5,239 nucleotides of DNA from Desulfobacteraceae bacterium (GTDB taxonomy: Bacteria > Desulfobacterota > Desulfobacteria > Desulfobacterales > Desulfosalsimonadaceae): positions 1 to 5,239 of the forward strand of contig SLPT01000028.1 of assembly GCA_007131845.1 (NCBI GenBank), given 5' to 3'. The translations under genes were made by a program, and so were the position numbers. Below the pieces are notes generated by a model. It made no database searches. It saw nothing but the letters and a program-made list of their open reading frames with translations, and was not told where the DNA came from. Of this stretch, positions 1 through 5,119 are shown one piece after another. Within the stretch, counting starts at the first letter, position 1. Each line of letters starts with the position of its first letter.

Positions 1-2
1 AC

Positions 3-218
3 AAGGTGATTATCCCGAAGGAAAACGAAAAGGATCTCAAGGAGATTCCCGCAAGCATCACCCGGCAGCTCGAAATCGTGCCGGTGGAGCACATGGACGA
101 GGTAATCGCCCATTCCATCATCATGGACGAAGGAATCTCCCTGTATAAGAACCCGGAGCAGTTTCAAATGCACAAGCCGGAAGCCGACCGGGCCCGGGCG
201 ATGCTTACGAACCACTAA
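3..218 (+). CDS. lon: Lon protease, C-terminal end (partial, 5' end outside window)
   Basis: This is the last 71 codons of ATP-dependent Lon, the cytoplasmic AAA+ serine protease that degrades misfolded and regulatory proteins. The visible part begins KVIIPKENEKDLKEIP and continues through PVEHMDEV, the hallmark end of the Lon proteolytic domain. In E. coli Lon the matching stretch follows the catalytic Ser/Lys dyad, so both catalytic residues lie outside the window. After HMDEV there is a tail of about 35 residues ending in TNH and a TAA stop. The open frame runs to the left edge, so the GTG at position 6 is an internal valine and not a start. Two tRNA genes follow on the same strand. Confidence 0.95.
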   Translation, partial: KVIIPKENEKDLKEIPASITRQLEIVPVEHMDEVIAHSIIMDEGISLYKNPEQFQMHKPEADRARAMLTNH

Positions 219-225
219 AAAAAAC

Positions 226-268
226 CAATCCGGCCCGTTTTTATCTTGACAAGACGGCCGCCGGATTG
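226..268. terminator. Inverted repeat after lon, possible terminator (better on minus strand)
   Basis: CAATCCGGC (226-234) pairs perfectly with GCCGGATTG (260-268). Inside, CCGT (235-238) can pair with ACGG (254-257), leaving a two-base bulge. On the plus strand no T-run follows the stem. On the minus strand the stem is followed by GG and a run of eight T's, the complement of the A-run at 217-224, so it reads better as a terminator for transcripts coming from the right. The structure contains the -35 of the proposed tRNA promoter. Its role in ending lon transcription is inferred. Confidence 0.4.
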
Positions 269-274
269 TAAAAA
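246..274 (+). promoter_or_regulatory. Candidate sigma-70 promoter for the tRNA pair
   Basis: A perfect TTGACA lies at 246-251, followed by a 17-bp spacer and TAAAAA at 269-274 (four of six matches to TATAAT). The predicted start near 281 would give a leader of about 75 nt before tRNA-Val. It is the best -35 box between lon and the tRNAs. The weak -10 keeps confidence moderate. Confidence 0.4.
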
Positions 275-287
275 GCAATCTTTAAAC

Positions 288-351
288 GCTGGCGAAACAA
301 CGCCGGCAAACAATCATTTGAAACCGGCATGCATACCGGCAAAAAATGATT
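288..351 (+). other. Two hairpins in the tRNA leader
   Basis: Two potential stem-loops lie between the promoter candidate and tRNA-Val. GCTGGCG (288-294) pairs with CGCCGGC (301-307), with one G-U pair and a six-base AAACAA loop. AATCATTT (312-319) pairs perfectly with AAATGATT (344-351) and encloses a near-palindrome with CCGG at both ends. Neither is followed by a T-run, so they are not simple terminators. They may be processed from the tRNA precursor; the function is not visible. Confidence 0.3.
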
Positions 352-356
352 TCTAC

Positions 357-432
357 GGGCGGGTAGCTCAGTTGGGAGAGCGGCGGCCTTACAAGCCGTA
401 GGTCACAGGTTCGAGCCCTGTTCCGCCTACCA
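357..432 (+). tRNA. tRNA-Val (anticodon UAC)
   Basis: A complete 76-nt cloverleaf is present. The acceptor stem GGGCGGG/TCCGCCT has G-U pairs at both ends. The D-arm is GCTC..GAGC, the anticodon stem-loop GCGGC-CTTACAA-GCCGT carries TAC, and the T-arm is ACAGG-TTCGAGC-CCTGT. The discriminator is A and the CCA is genomically encoded at 430-432. Anticodon UAC reads GUA and other valine codons. It lies 20 nt before tRNA-Asp and is probably co-transcribed with it. Confidence 0.96.
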
Positions 433-452
433 GTCATTACCGCAAACCATGC

Positions 453-530
<78 letters not shown>

Positions 531-536
531 CCAATT

Positions 537-574
537 AAAAAAGGGTTTAAGAGCAATCTTAAACCCTTTTTTTT
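537..574 (+). terminator. Rho-independent terminator of the tRNA operon
   Basis: GGGTTTAAGA (543-552), a GCAA tetraloop (553-556) and TCTTAAACCC (557-566) form a perfect 10-bp stem. It is followed by eight T's (567-574) and preceded by A's that extend the pairing. Because of the flanking A- and T-runs it could work in both directions. Confidence 0.9.
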
Positions 575-686
575 CTTTGCCGCTATACAAATTGCCGCGG
601 CCCCATTGAAGCAAGATAGTTCAATTGATATTTTATTGACAGACCCTCCGTTTTCCGCGGCTTAATTGCCGCGGCCCCATTGAAGC
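575..686 (+). CRISPR. CRISPR array remnant: one degenerate repeat, one spacer, one intact repeat
   Basis: The intact repeat spans 650-686 (37 nt). It starts GTTTTCCGCGGC, has a perfect 7-bp palindrome CCGCGGC(655-661)/GCCGCGG(668-674) around TTAATT, and ends CATTGAAGC. That is the usual layout of palindromic CRISPR repeats whose crRNA 5' tag is ATTGAARC-like. The last 23 nt recur exactly at 590-612, while the 5' half of that copy (about 576-589) is degenerate. The DNA between the two copies (613-649) is exactly 37 nt, a normal spacer length, and is A+T-rich. No further repeat occurs after 686 and no cas gene is in the window. The ATTGAAGC end suggests plus-strand transcription. With only two copies, a non-CRISPR repeat remains possible. 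Confidence 0.6.
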
Positions 687-687
687 T

Positions 688-1266
688 AAATCTTGGCGTT
701 GTCCTGATTGCTCCCCCCAGGAAGGCTGCAGGGGGAGTAGCCCCAATCCATGCCAACCCACTCAAGTCTGCCTTGTTGTCGGGCAGCCGTTTGTTGAATT
801 TGTTTTGGAACATCATCCACAAGGAAGCCGTAGACTGACTCAAACCGAAGCGCTCGAACTGTTGAGGGGCGAGCATGAGAGGGGGCATTTACACTCGGCC
901 TGGTTCAAGGATGCGATGCTGGATCGTTTCTATTCAATATGCAATTGCTGCAAGTGCTGTTGCGGTGGTATCGAAAGCATGATGAAATATGGGGTCCCGA
1001 TGATAACATCATCGGGTTATGTCGCTGAAATTGATGTTTCAATTTGCGATGCCTGCGGCACTTGCGTAGATTTTTGTCTCTTTGAAGCTCTCTCAGTTGA
1101 TGGAGAGTGTGTTGTAAACTGGGATAAATGTATGGGATGCGGAGTGTGTGTCGGACAATGCCATTCAGAAGCCATAACCCTTTCCCGGGATGAACTCAAA
1201 GGCGAACCGTTGGACGTTCGGGCAATTGCAAAAGGAGCGCGGCCATTTATACAAGATGCTGCGTGA
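688..1266 (+). pseudogene. 4Fe-4S multi-cluster ferredoxin-like protein, 5'-truncated
   Basis: The frame has no ATG/RBS start, but it carries family-like sequence from about 691 (WRCPDC at 694-711) through further cysteines (EGC, NPC, QVCL) to QTEALELLRGEH and AWFKDAMLDRFYSICNCCK. Then comes CxxCxCCC (940-966) and two ferredoxin motifs CxxCxxCxxxC at 1045-1077 and 1129-1161. This matches anaerobe 4Fe-4S proteins in which a cysteine-rich N-part precedes a 2[4Fe-4S] domain, probably for electron transfer. Homologs as I remember them are longer at the N-terminus; here the frame is closed by TGA at 637-639 inside the CRISPR spacer. The prolines that normally follow the last cysteine of each motif are Leu and His, consistent with relaxed constraint. 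Translation from the TTG at 805 (153 aa) is possible, but I see no ribosome binding site there. Confidence 0.75.
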
Positions 1267-1383
1267 ATTGCTAATGCCATTAATTTAGTTTGGGAAGCCA
1301 AGAAATGCACCATGCTTATCTGCGCGGGATATAAGTATTCTGTGTAGGCCCGAAACATCAATAATGCTTGCCAGCCCAGGCAA

Positions 1384-1476
1384 TATTCCCGGGCCTGCTG
1401 AAAAATGCACCTTGAATCTGGCAATCCGCTCTGCCCCGAAATTCGCATTACTGACGGGGTATAGCCGCATGGTGCA
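1384..1476. repeat. Diverged 93-bp dispersed repeat, copy A
   Basis: This aligns without gaps to 2774-2866 in the same orientation, with about 69 of 93 positions identical by hand count. The best conserved stretches are TTGAATCTG (1411-1419) and GAAATTCGCA (1438-1447). The short match CTTGCC lies 17 nt before the start of both copies. Copy A alone is bounded by TGCACC (1405-1410) and GGTGCA (1471-1476), which could form a long-looped stem. No convincing protein is encoded by both copies on either strand, so I treat it as a non-coding or decayed repeat of unknown origin. Confidence 0.65.
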
Positions 1477-2136
1477 CTATGTTAAATTATTCAGTGTTGT
1501 CCGACTATGCTTTTGCATGTAATCGGGGGGCTTGTTGTTCTTTGAAAAAAATATTCATCTGGGTTGTAGCCTGATTCACGCAGTTGGTTTTGGATTTGTA
1601 TTCGCAGTTCCCGGACACGTTGTAAGTTTTCAATATACTCCATCTTCCCTGCGTGATAGTGTTATGGTATGGTCCTCCAAAAATTTCCACTGCGAGGAGG
1701 TATCATGGCCCAATCGAGAAAATCTGAAAGCGAAAAAAAGCCCCGTTAATGTGACAGGCGAGAATTGTCGAATGGATGGAAAAAAAATAATTCGTGAACG
1801 AATTAGCTCTTGACAAAAGACTTCTCATGGAAGTTACTAAAGAAAAGAGGTAGAAACTGATAAATTGGATGAAAAAGCACAGCGGTAAAGATGCGGCTTT
1901 AAAACAAAGGGTTTTGACTTTTTCACACTGGCTCCGATATCAATATATTACTTGCCGGAGAGACCTGGACATGATATTAGTATGATGCGTGGTTTTGTTT
2001 CGATAAAGTTAGATTTTTCGCGATCAACTAGCAGGCAAAACAACAATATTGTTTTATCACCATTAGCCAGCGAAAGAAAGATCATGATTACACTCGCTCA
2101 AAGTATTCATTTAACCCGCAATAAAAAGAAAAAAAT
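1477..2136. other. A+T-rich gap with only tiny or broken reading frames
   Basis: No convincing full gene is seen. The stretch contains the short RBS-led ORF at 1705 and a 38-codon ORF (1869-1985, MKKHSGKDAALKQRVL...) that I do not recognise. An inverted repeat AAAACAA/TTGTTTT lies at 2037-2055. TTGACA at 1810-1815 and TTGACT at 1914-1919 are -35-like boxes without good -10 partners. The pile-up of short frames in different phases suggests decayed coding DNA, but no parent family could be recognised. Confidence 0.4.
1705..1813 (+). pseudogene. Small basic ORF with apparent +1 frameshift at an A7 run
   Basis: A strong Shine-Dalgarno GAGGAGG (1694-1700) sits 4 nt before ATG 1705. The peptide MAQSRKSESEKKPR stops at TAA 1747-1749. 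If the frame moves by +1 in the A-run 1733-1739, translation continues as SPVNVTGENCRMDGKKIIRE and ends at TGA 1811-1813, giving a basic protein of about 36 residues. The RBS is too good to be accidental. The second frame is polar and protein-like, so an inserted A, a sequencing error or programmed slippage could all explain it. I do not recognise the family. Confidence 0.35.
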
Positions 2137-2706
2137 ATGACACAAAAAAATCAAAGAAACTTGAACATCTTAACATCAATGGGAAAGCGATACTTCGGGA
2201 AAGTGGATGTTCCAAATGAAAATTTCAGGACTACCGATCTGCTTAACAGCTCGAACGTCTACTGGCGGGATCCTAATGAAAAATGTTATGACAACGCCGT
2301 TTTAATGCATGACGTAAAACTCTACATTGACGAAGGCATTGTGTACAAGCACCTCGACAAAATTCAAATCCGGATTGCTGAAATCATATACTTTTACGAC
2401 TCACTTGAAACTGTGGGAGACAAAAGCGAGAAACAACGCGCATCCCAAATGGTTAAGCAATCTCACGAAAAACAGCAGCAGGTTAACATCATCATTCCGA
2501 TTGGAGCCTCCTCATTTTACGATATTACGGGTACTTTCTACGGCCTTTTCAAAAAAAAATCCAGGGACCGGTTTTTCCCAATCACTCAGGCAACTATACT
2601 TAAAATTTACAAAAAAACGGATACGTGGAGCAAAAGAGAAATTAATCTACCCCATCGGTTCATCTGCATCAATAATAATGCAGTCGAGTCCATCAATATT
2701 GCTTAG
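2137..2706 (+). CDS. Uncharacterised 189-aa protein
   Basis: An intact gene runs from ATG 2137 to TAG 2704-2706. The upstream AAAAAGAAAAAAAT gives only a weak purine-rich ribosome binding site. The product is hydrophilic, rich in Lys, Asn and Ile, has no signal peptide or membrane segment, and is probably a cytoplasmic mixed or beta-rich fold. Two stretches look conserved in style: TTDLLNSSNVYWRDPNEK near residues 32-49, and DITGTFYGLFKKKSRDRFFP around residues 129-148. The pair LLNS...FFPIT.A resembles the LNS...F.PLT.A pattern of DUF6812-like proteins, but that is a loose match from memory. Composition is A+T-rich, unlike the gene at 3091. It stands alone between the two 93-bp repeats. No function can be assigned. 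Confidence 0.7.
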   Translation: MTQKNQRNLNILTSMGKRYFGKVDVPNENFRTTDLLNSSNVYWRDPNEKCYDNAVLMHDVKLYIDEGIVYKHLDKIQIRIAEIIYFYDSLETVGDKSEKQRASQMVKQSHEKQQQVNIIIPIGASSFYDITGTFYGLFKKKSRDRFFPITQATILKIYKKTDTWSKREINLPHRFICINNNAVESINIA

Positions 2707-3019
2707 TATTTAAGTCAAAATAAGATGTATGAATGCTATACAATATACATAACTTCCTTGCCTTCACGGACCGTATTCCCTGGCATCCTGAATTTTGCAC
2801 ATTGAATCTGCCAATGTGCTCCGGGCGGAAATTCGCAATCCTGCCGTTCAATAGCCGTATTCTGCAATCCAGGTCGTCGAAGAAGCATTTTCGCGTCTGC
2901 TTTCTTTTGGGACGGGTTTGCGATCAATGTATAAGGCTTGGCCCCGGCTAGAAGTCGGCGTTAATCGAGAAAACAGTTTGCATATGTCCTTTATTATGGG
3001 CATTATGTATGAAAAATAT
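2707..3019. other. Intergenic stretch holding repeat copy B
   Basis: No gene is supported on either strand. Apart from the 93-bp repeat there is no clear terminator for the 2137-2706 gene. The 2867-3019 part shows nothing recognisable. Confidence 0.5.
2774..2866. repeat. Diverged 93-bp dispersed repeat, copy B
   Basis: This is the direct-orientation partner of 1384-1476, ungapped and about 74% identical. It shares TTGAATCTG and GAAATTCGCA-like cores and a conserved ATAGCCG (2850-2856). The two copies bracket about 1.3 kb containing the short frameshifted ORF and the 189-aa orphan gene. Copy B lacks the full TGCACC/GGTGCA boundary seen in copy A. Confidence 0.65.
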
Positions 3020-3048
3020 TTGTGTCGACAAGACGCTTTATATTATAT
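3020..3048 (+). promoter_or_regulatory. Candidate promoter for the macrodomain-like gene
   Basis: TTGTGT (3020-3025) lies upstream of a T/A-rich -10 zone containing TATATT (3039-3044), TATTAT (3041-3046) and TTATAT (3043-3048). Only the last gives the usual 17-bp spacing. A start near 3052-3056 would leave a 5' leader of roughly 35 nt with the strong Shine-Dalgarno. The support is sequence resemblance only. Confidence 0.3.
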
Positions 3049-3078
3049 CCTTCCGGGCTTCTAATCATGGTTTGGGCG

Positions 3079-3090
3079 AAGGAGGTTACG
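3079..3090 (+). promoter_or_regulatory. Shine-Dalgarno deciding a TTG start
   Basis: AAGGAGG (3079-3085) is followed by a 5-nt spacer and an in-frame TTG at 3091. The longer in-frame GTG at 3022 and ATG at 3067 have no comparable ribosome binding site, and the candidate promoter -10 overlaps the codons after 3022. TTG 3091 is therefore the preferred start. Confidence 0.65.
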
Positions 3091-4212
3091 TTGATAGCAG
3101 CGCAAACTTCGGGCGACGCTTCCGCGCCCGGGTACTCCATCATCATTCCCGAAGAAACCATGATCCATGCTGCTGATTACCTGGAAAGGTTGCGGTTAAG
3201 CAAAGCACAGCCTGGAGGATACCTATGTGATCGCCTTCAGGGTGCGGACGTTCGAGCCTTGACAGAACTCGATCTCCTCAGCAAGTTGATTGACAACAAA
3301 CCACCTCAGATCTTCGCCGAGAATGCCGTGTCCGGAGACGGGTCCGATTGGATCCTGACTGAACTCGGCTTGCTGGGCGATATCTCTATCGCTGTGCCGG
3401 TGACCGTCTTCGATGACGGCAACCATCATTTCCCGACGCTGCATGTACCTCCCTTTTCAGGTATGCTGATCTTTACTCCCGGCGCTCTCTTGCGAAATGG
3501 ACGGGGAAATACCCCGGCTGACTGGAATGAGGCGACTGTGGCGAATGGAAAGCTTTCGACAGAGGGGTACTACAATCTGTACCGGCGCAGACTCCTCCCG
3601 GTCTTCCGCTATCTAAACCACCGAGCAAATAAGCCGCGCTCCGCCTTCGTGACCGTGCCGGGCCTCGGTTGCGGGCAGTTTGCCGGCCCGTTCCGGGGTC
3701 AACTTGGCACCCGATTGCAGGGCGTCCTGCAGAGATTCTTGACTGAGCACGGCGCCTCCTTCCCAAACCTGAAGGCTGTTTACTTCGACCCATACGGGGA
3801 GTGCGAGAACGCCCGCAGCGAAATCCACGGCATATCTTTCATGGTTCGTCCGCTGAGGCGGCCGGGGAATGAAGGAAAGTCGCAGCTTTGCCACCCGAGT
3901 GCCTATGCTGAGCGGGGTGACGATTTTTCAGGCTGCGACTTGTATAGTCTGGTCGCCTGGGATCACGTTTCCTGGCCCGGCAACGACTTCTTCGGCGACT
4001 CGCGCGCCACCGACGATGGTGTAAAAGCCGCCGCGACCAATTCAATGTTCGTGCTTACGGGCATTGAGGGGCAATACGATCCCGGACAAGGGAAGTACCA
4101 ACCACTTCAGCCCTACCGCAACTGGCAAGCTGTGGTCGAAGATCGCATGCTTACGCGGAGCCTTCGATTGTGGAACCCATTAGCCGTGTGGCGGTCTGGT
4201 GAACCAGCGTAA
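3091..4212 (+). CDS. Macrodomain-like protein, possible MavL-type ADP-ribosylhydrolase
   Basis: The product is 373 aa from TTG 3091; upstream GTG 3022 would give 396. It has no signal peptide or membrane segment and is probably cytoplasmic. The middle part (about residues 120-205) reads like a macrodomain core: FSGMLIFTPGALLRNG near 122-137, then TVPGLGCGQFAG near 188-199, a glycine-rich loop of the kind that holds ADP-ribose phosphates. Further on comes WDHVSWPGNDFFGDSRATDD near 290-309, followed by GVKAAATNSMFVLTG. Asp291, Asp299 and Asp309 are spaced 8 and 10 apart, the spacing I remember for the catalytic aspartates of Legionella MavL, which removes ADP-ribose from ubiquitin. Family and activity are inferences; the gene itself is firm. 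It is G+C-richer than the DNA to its left and stands alone, followed at once by an IS-like end, suggesting mobile cargo. Confidence 0.75.
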   Translation: MIAAQTSGDASAPGYSIIIPEETMIHAADYLERLRLSKAQPGGYLCDRLQGADVRALTELDLLSKLIDNKPPQIFAENAVSGDGSDWILTELGLLGDISIAVPVTVFDDGNHHFPTLHVPPFSGMLIFTPGALLRNGRGNTPADWNEATVANGKLSTEGYYNLYRRRLLPVFRYLNHRANKPRSAFVTVPGLGCGQFAGPFRGQLGTRLQGVLQRFLTEHGASFPNLKAVYFDPYGECENARSEIHGISFMVRPLRRPGNEGKSQLCHPSAYAERGDDFSGCDLYSLVAWDHVSWPGNDFFGDSRATDDGVKAAATNSMFVLTGIEGQYDPGQGKYQPLQPYRNWQAVVEDRMLTRSLRLWNPLAVWRSGEPA

Positions 4213-4213
4213 T

Positions 4214-4264
4214 ACTACATTTTCAAACCTCCAGGTTTATGACATTTTCATACTGGCGCTGACA
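4214..4264. mobile_element. Possible solitary IS21-type transposon end
   Basis: Two direct copies of ACATTTTCA lie at 4217-4225 and 4242-4250. The second continues into TACTGGCGCTGACA, ending at 4264. Read from the right this is TGTCAGCGCCAGTATGAAAA followed by TGTCA and a second GAAAATGT. That resembles IS21-family ends, which begin TGT and carry repeated GAAAATG-type boxes. No istA/istB gene or opposite end is in the window. Within it, AAACC (4225-4229) and GGTTT (4234-4238) can form a small hairpin, which could alternatively be a weak terminator of the preceding gene. Confidence 0.35.
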
Positions 4265-4290
4265 TTAAGCAGATAAACAGAAAAAATTAA

Positions 4291-4306
4291 TAGTGTCGTT
4301 ACACTA
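4291..4306. promoter_or_regulatory. Palindromic operator candidate upstream of the DUF2892 gene
   Basis: TAGTGT (4291-4296) and ACACTA (4301-4306) are perfect inverted arms separated by CGTT. The site ends 24 nt before the start codon and 12 nt before the Shine-Dalgarno, a typical place for a dimeric repressor. No convincing -35/-10 pair could be picked out. In other bacteria YgaP-type genes are often next to ArsR-family regulators, but no regulator gene is visible here. Confidence 0.35.
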
Positions 4307-4330
4307 AATAGACAAACCAGGGAGGATATC

Positions 4331-4531
4331 ATGAATCTTGATCGCATGGTTTTTCGTATCGCCGGTTTTTTCATACTGCTGAGCCTTCTGCTTTGGTGGC
4401 TTCATAGCTCTTACTGGTTGTTTTTTACCGCTTTTGTAGGGTTCAATATGATCCAGGCGTCTTTTTCCGGGTTCTGCCCACTGGCCATGATATTAAAAAA
4501 ATTCGGGGTCAAACCAGGCAGGGCTTTTTAA
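4331..4531 (+). CDS. DUF2892 (YgaP-type) small inner-membrane protein
   Basis: The product is a 66-aa protein with a strong Shine-Dalgarno AGGGAGG (4319-4325) five bases before ATG. It matches the DUF2892 family: [12 protein letters not shown] at the N-terminus, a hydrophobic segment at about residues 8-24, a second at about 26-44, then [15 protein letters not shown] with the conserved GFCP cysteine at residue 49. Family members form small membrane hairpins, sometimes fused to rhodanese domains as in YgaP; this is the stand-alone form. The role is not established, though links to sulfur or metal stress are often suggested. Length is normal and the gene looks intact. The TIGR02757 pseudogene starts 32 nt downstream on the same strand. 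Confidence 0.9.
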   Translation: MNLDRMVFRIAGFFILLSLLLWWLHSSYWLFFTAFVGFNMIQASFSGFCPLAMILKKFGVKPGRAF

Positions 4532-4563
4532 AGAGCCGCCAGATCCATAAGTAAAGAGAATAA

Positions 4564-5119
4564 ATGACTTCAGATCTTTCAAAGCGTCTCGAATCAATGT
4601 AACGGCGCCTCAATAAAAGATGTTACATCCATCCCGATCCGATTGAAATGCTTTACAATTACCCGGAAGTCGGAGACAAGGAAGTTGTTGGTTCTATTTC
4701 ATCCGCAGTGGCCTATGGAAATGTTCGGCAGGTTTTTAACAGCATCGGCACCGTACTTGATACAATGGGCTCCTCGCCTCGTCGGTATCTGCTCGAATGC
4801 ACGCATACGGATTTTCAACATGACCTGGACGGGTTTGTCCATCGTTTTGCCACCGGGCGCCACTTGGCTGCAATGCTGGCAGGGATTAAAGGAGTGCTTG
4901 AAACTTACGGAACGCTCCAGGATGGCTTTGCCGCCGGAGTCGAAAAAGCGGACGCCAATTATCTTCCAGCCTTGGGTAGATTTGCAGGTGCAATCCGTTC
5001 AAATTGCGGTCAAACTGATCCGGGTCACCTGATCGACCATCCGGAAAGGGCAGTGCATGCAAGCGCCTTCTCCTGTTTCTTAGGTGGATAATTCGCAGTG
5101 ATGACGTCGATCCCGGGGG
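4564..5119 (+). pseudogene. TIGR02757/DUF2400 family protein, broken by nonsense, frameshift and truncation
   Basis: The frame opens at ATG 4564 (MTSDLSKRLESM), then meets TAA at 4600-4602. It continues in phase as RRLNKRCYIHPDPIEMLYNY, SAVAYGNVRQVFNSIG and FATGRHLAAMLAGIKGVLE, all typical of TIGR02757. Where the stop sits, relatives have a residue such as Tyr (LYRR). Around 5047-5050 the frame must drop by one base (an AAAGGG run that would need one more G), after which the third frame reads GSACKRLLLFLRWIIRSDDV and DPGG, again family sequence. Nothing matching the family's later PLDTHM region follows 5119, so the C-terminal part is gone. Without the shift the frame ends at 5091. Family proteins are about 250-280 aa; their function is unknown. 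Three independent lesions make this a pseudogene rather than a sequencing error. Confidence 0.85.

Noticed and set aside
711..737. Inverted repeat CTCCCCC / GGGGGAG that looks like a terminator or a third repeat
   Set aside because: It lies inside the preserved cysteine-rich coding frame, has no T-run, and does not match the 37-nt CRISPR repeat.
583..888. Minus-strand 101-codon open frame over the CRISPR remnant and ferredoxin fragment
   Set aside because: It is antisense to the cysteine-rich ferredoxin frame and crosses the CRISPR repeat; no family features or RBS.
1017..1448. Minus-strand 143-codon open frame
   Set aside because: Mostly antisense of the ferredoxin domain; the remainder runs through repeat copy A with no corresponding protein in copy B.
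1532..1813. 93-codon plus-strand open frame starting at 1532
   Set aside because: Its first part has no RBS and reads as random sequence; only the last third, after the A-run, looks coding, and it is better explained by the start at ATG 1705 in another phase.
2037..2055. AAAACAA/TTGTTTT inverted repeat as operator or terminator for the 189-aa gene
   Set aside because: A+T-only-like stem in an A+T-rich background, 80 nt from the start codon and without a T-run; chance is a sufficient explanation.
1952..2140. 62-codon plus-strand open frame
   Set aside because: No RBS, no recognisable features; ends by overlapping the start of the 189-aa gene.
2327..2713. 128-codon frame inside the 189-aa gene
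   Set aside because: Long, but a Ser/Thr-rich out-of-phase shadow of the A+T-rich gene; the first frame is more protein-like.
3223..4045. Several minus-strand frames of 68-106 codons
   Set aside because: Arg/Ala-rich shadows opposite the G+C-rich macrodomain-like gene.
4643..5032. 129-codon frame overlapping the TIGR02757 region
   Set aside because: Out of phase with clearly recognisable family sequence on the same strand.
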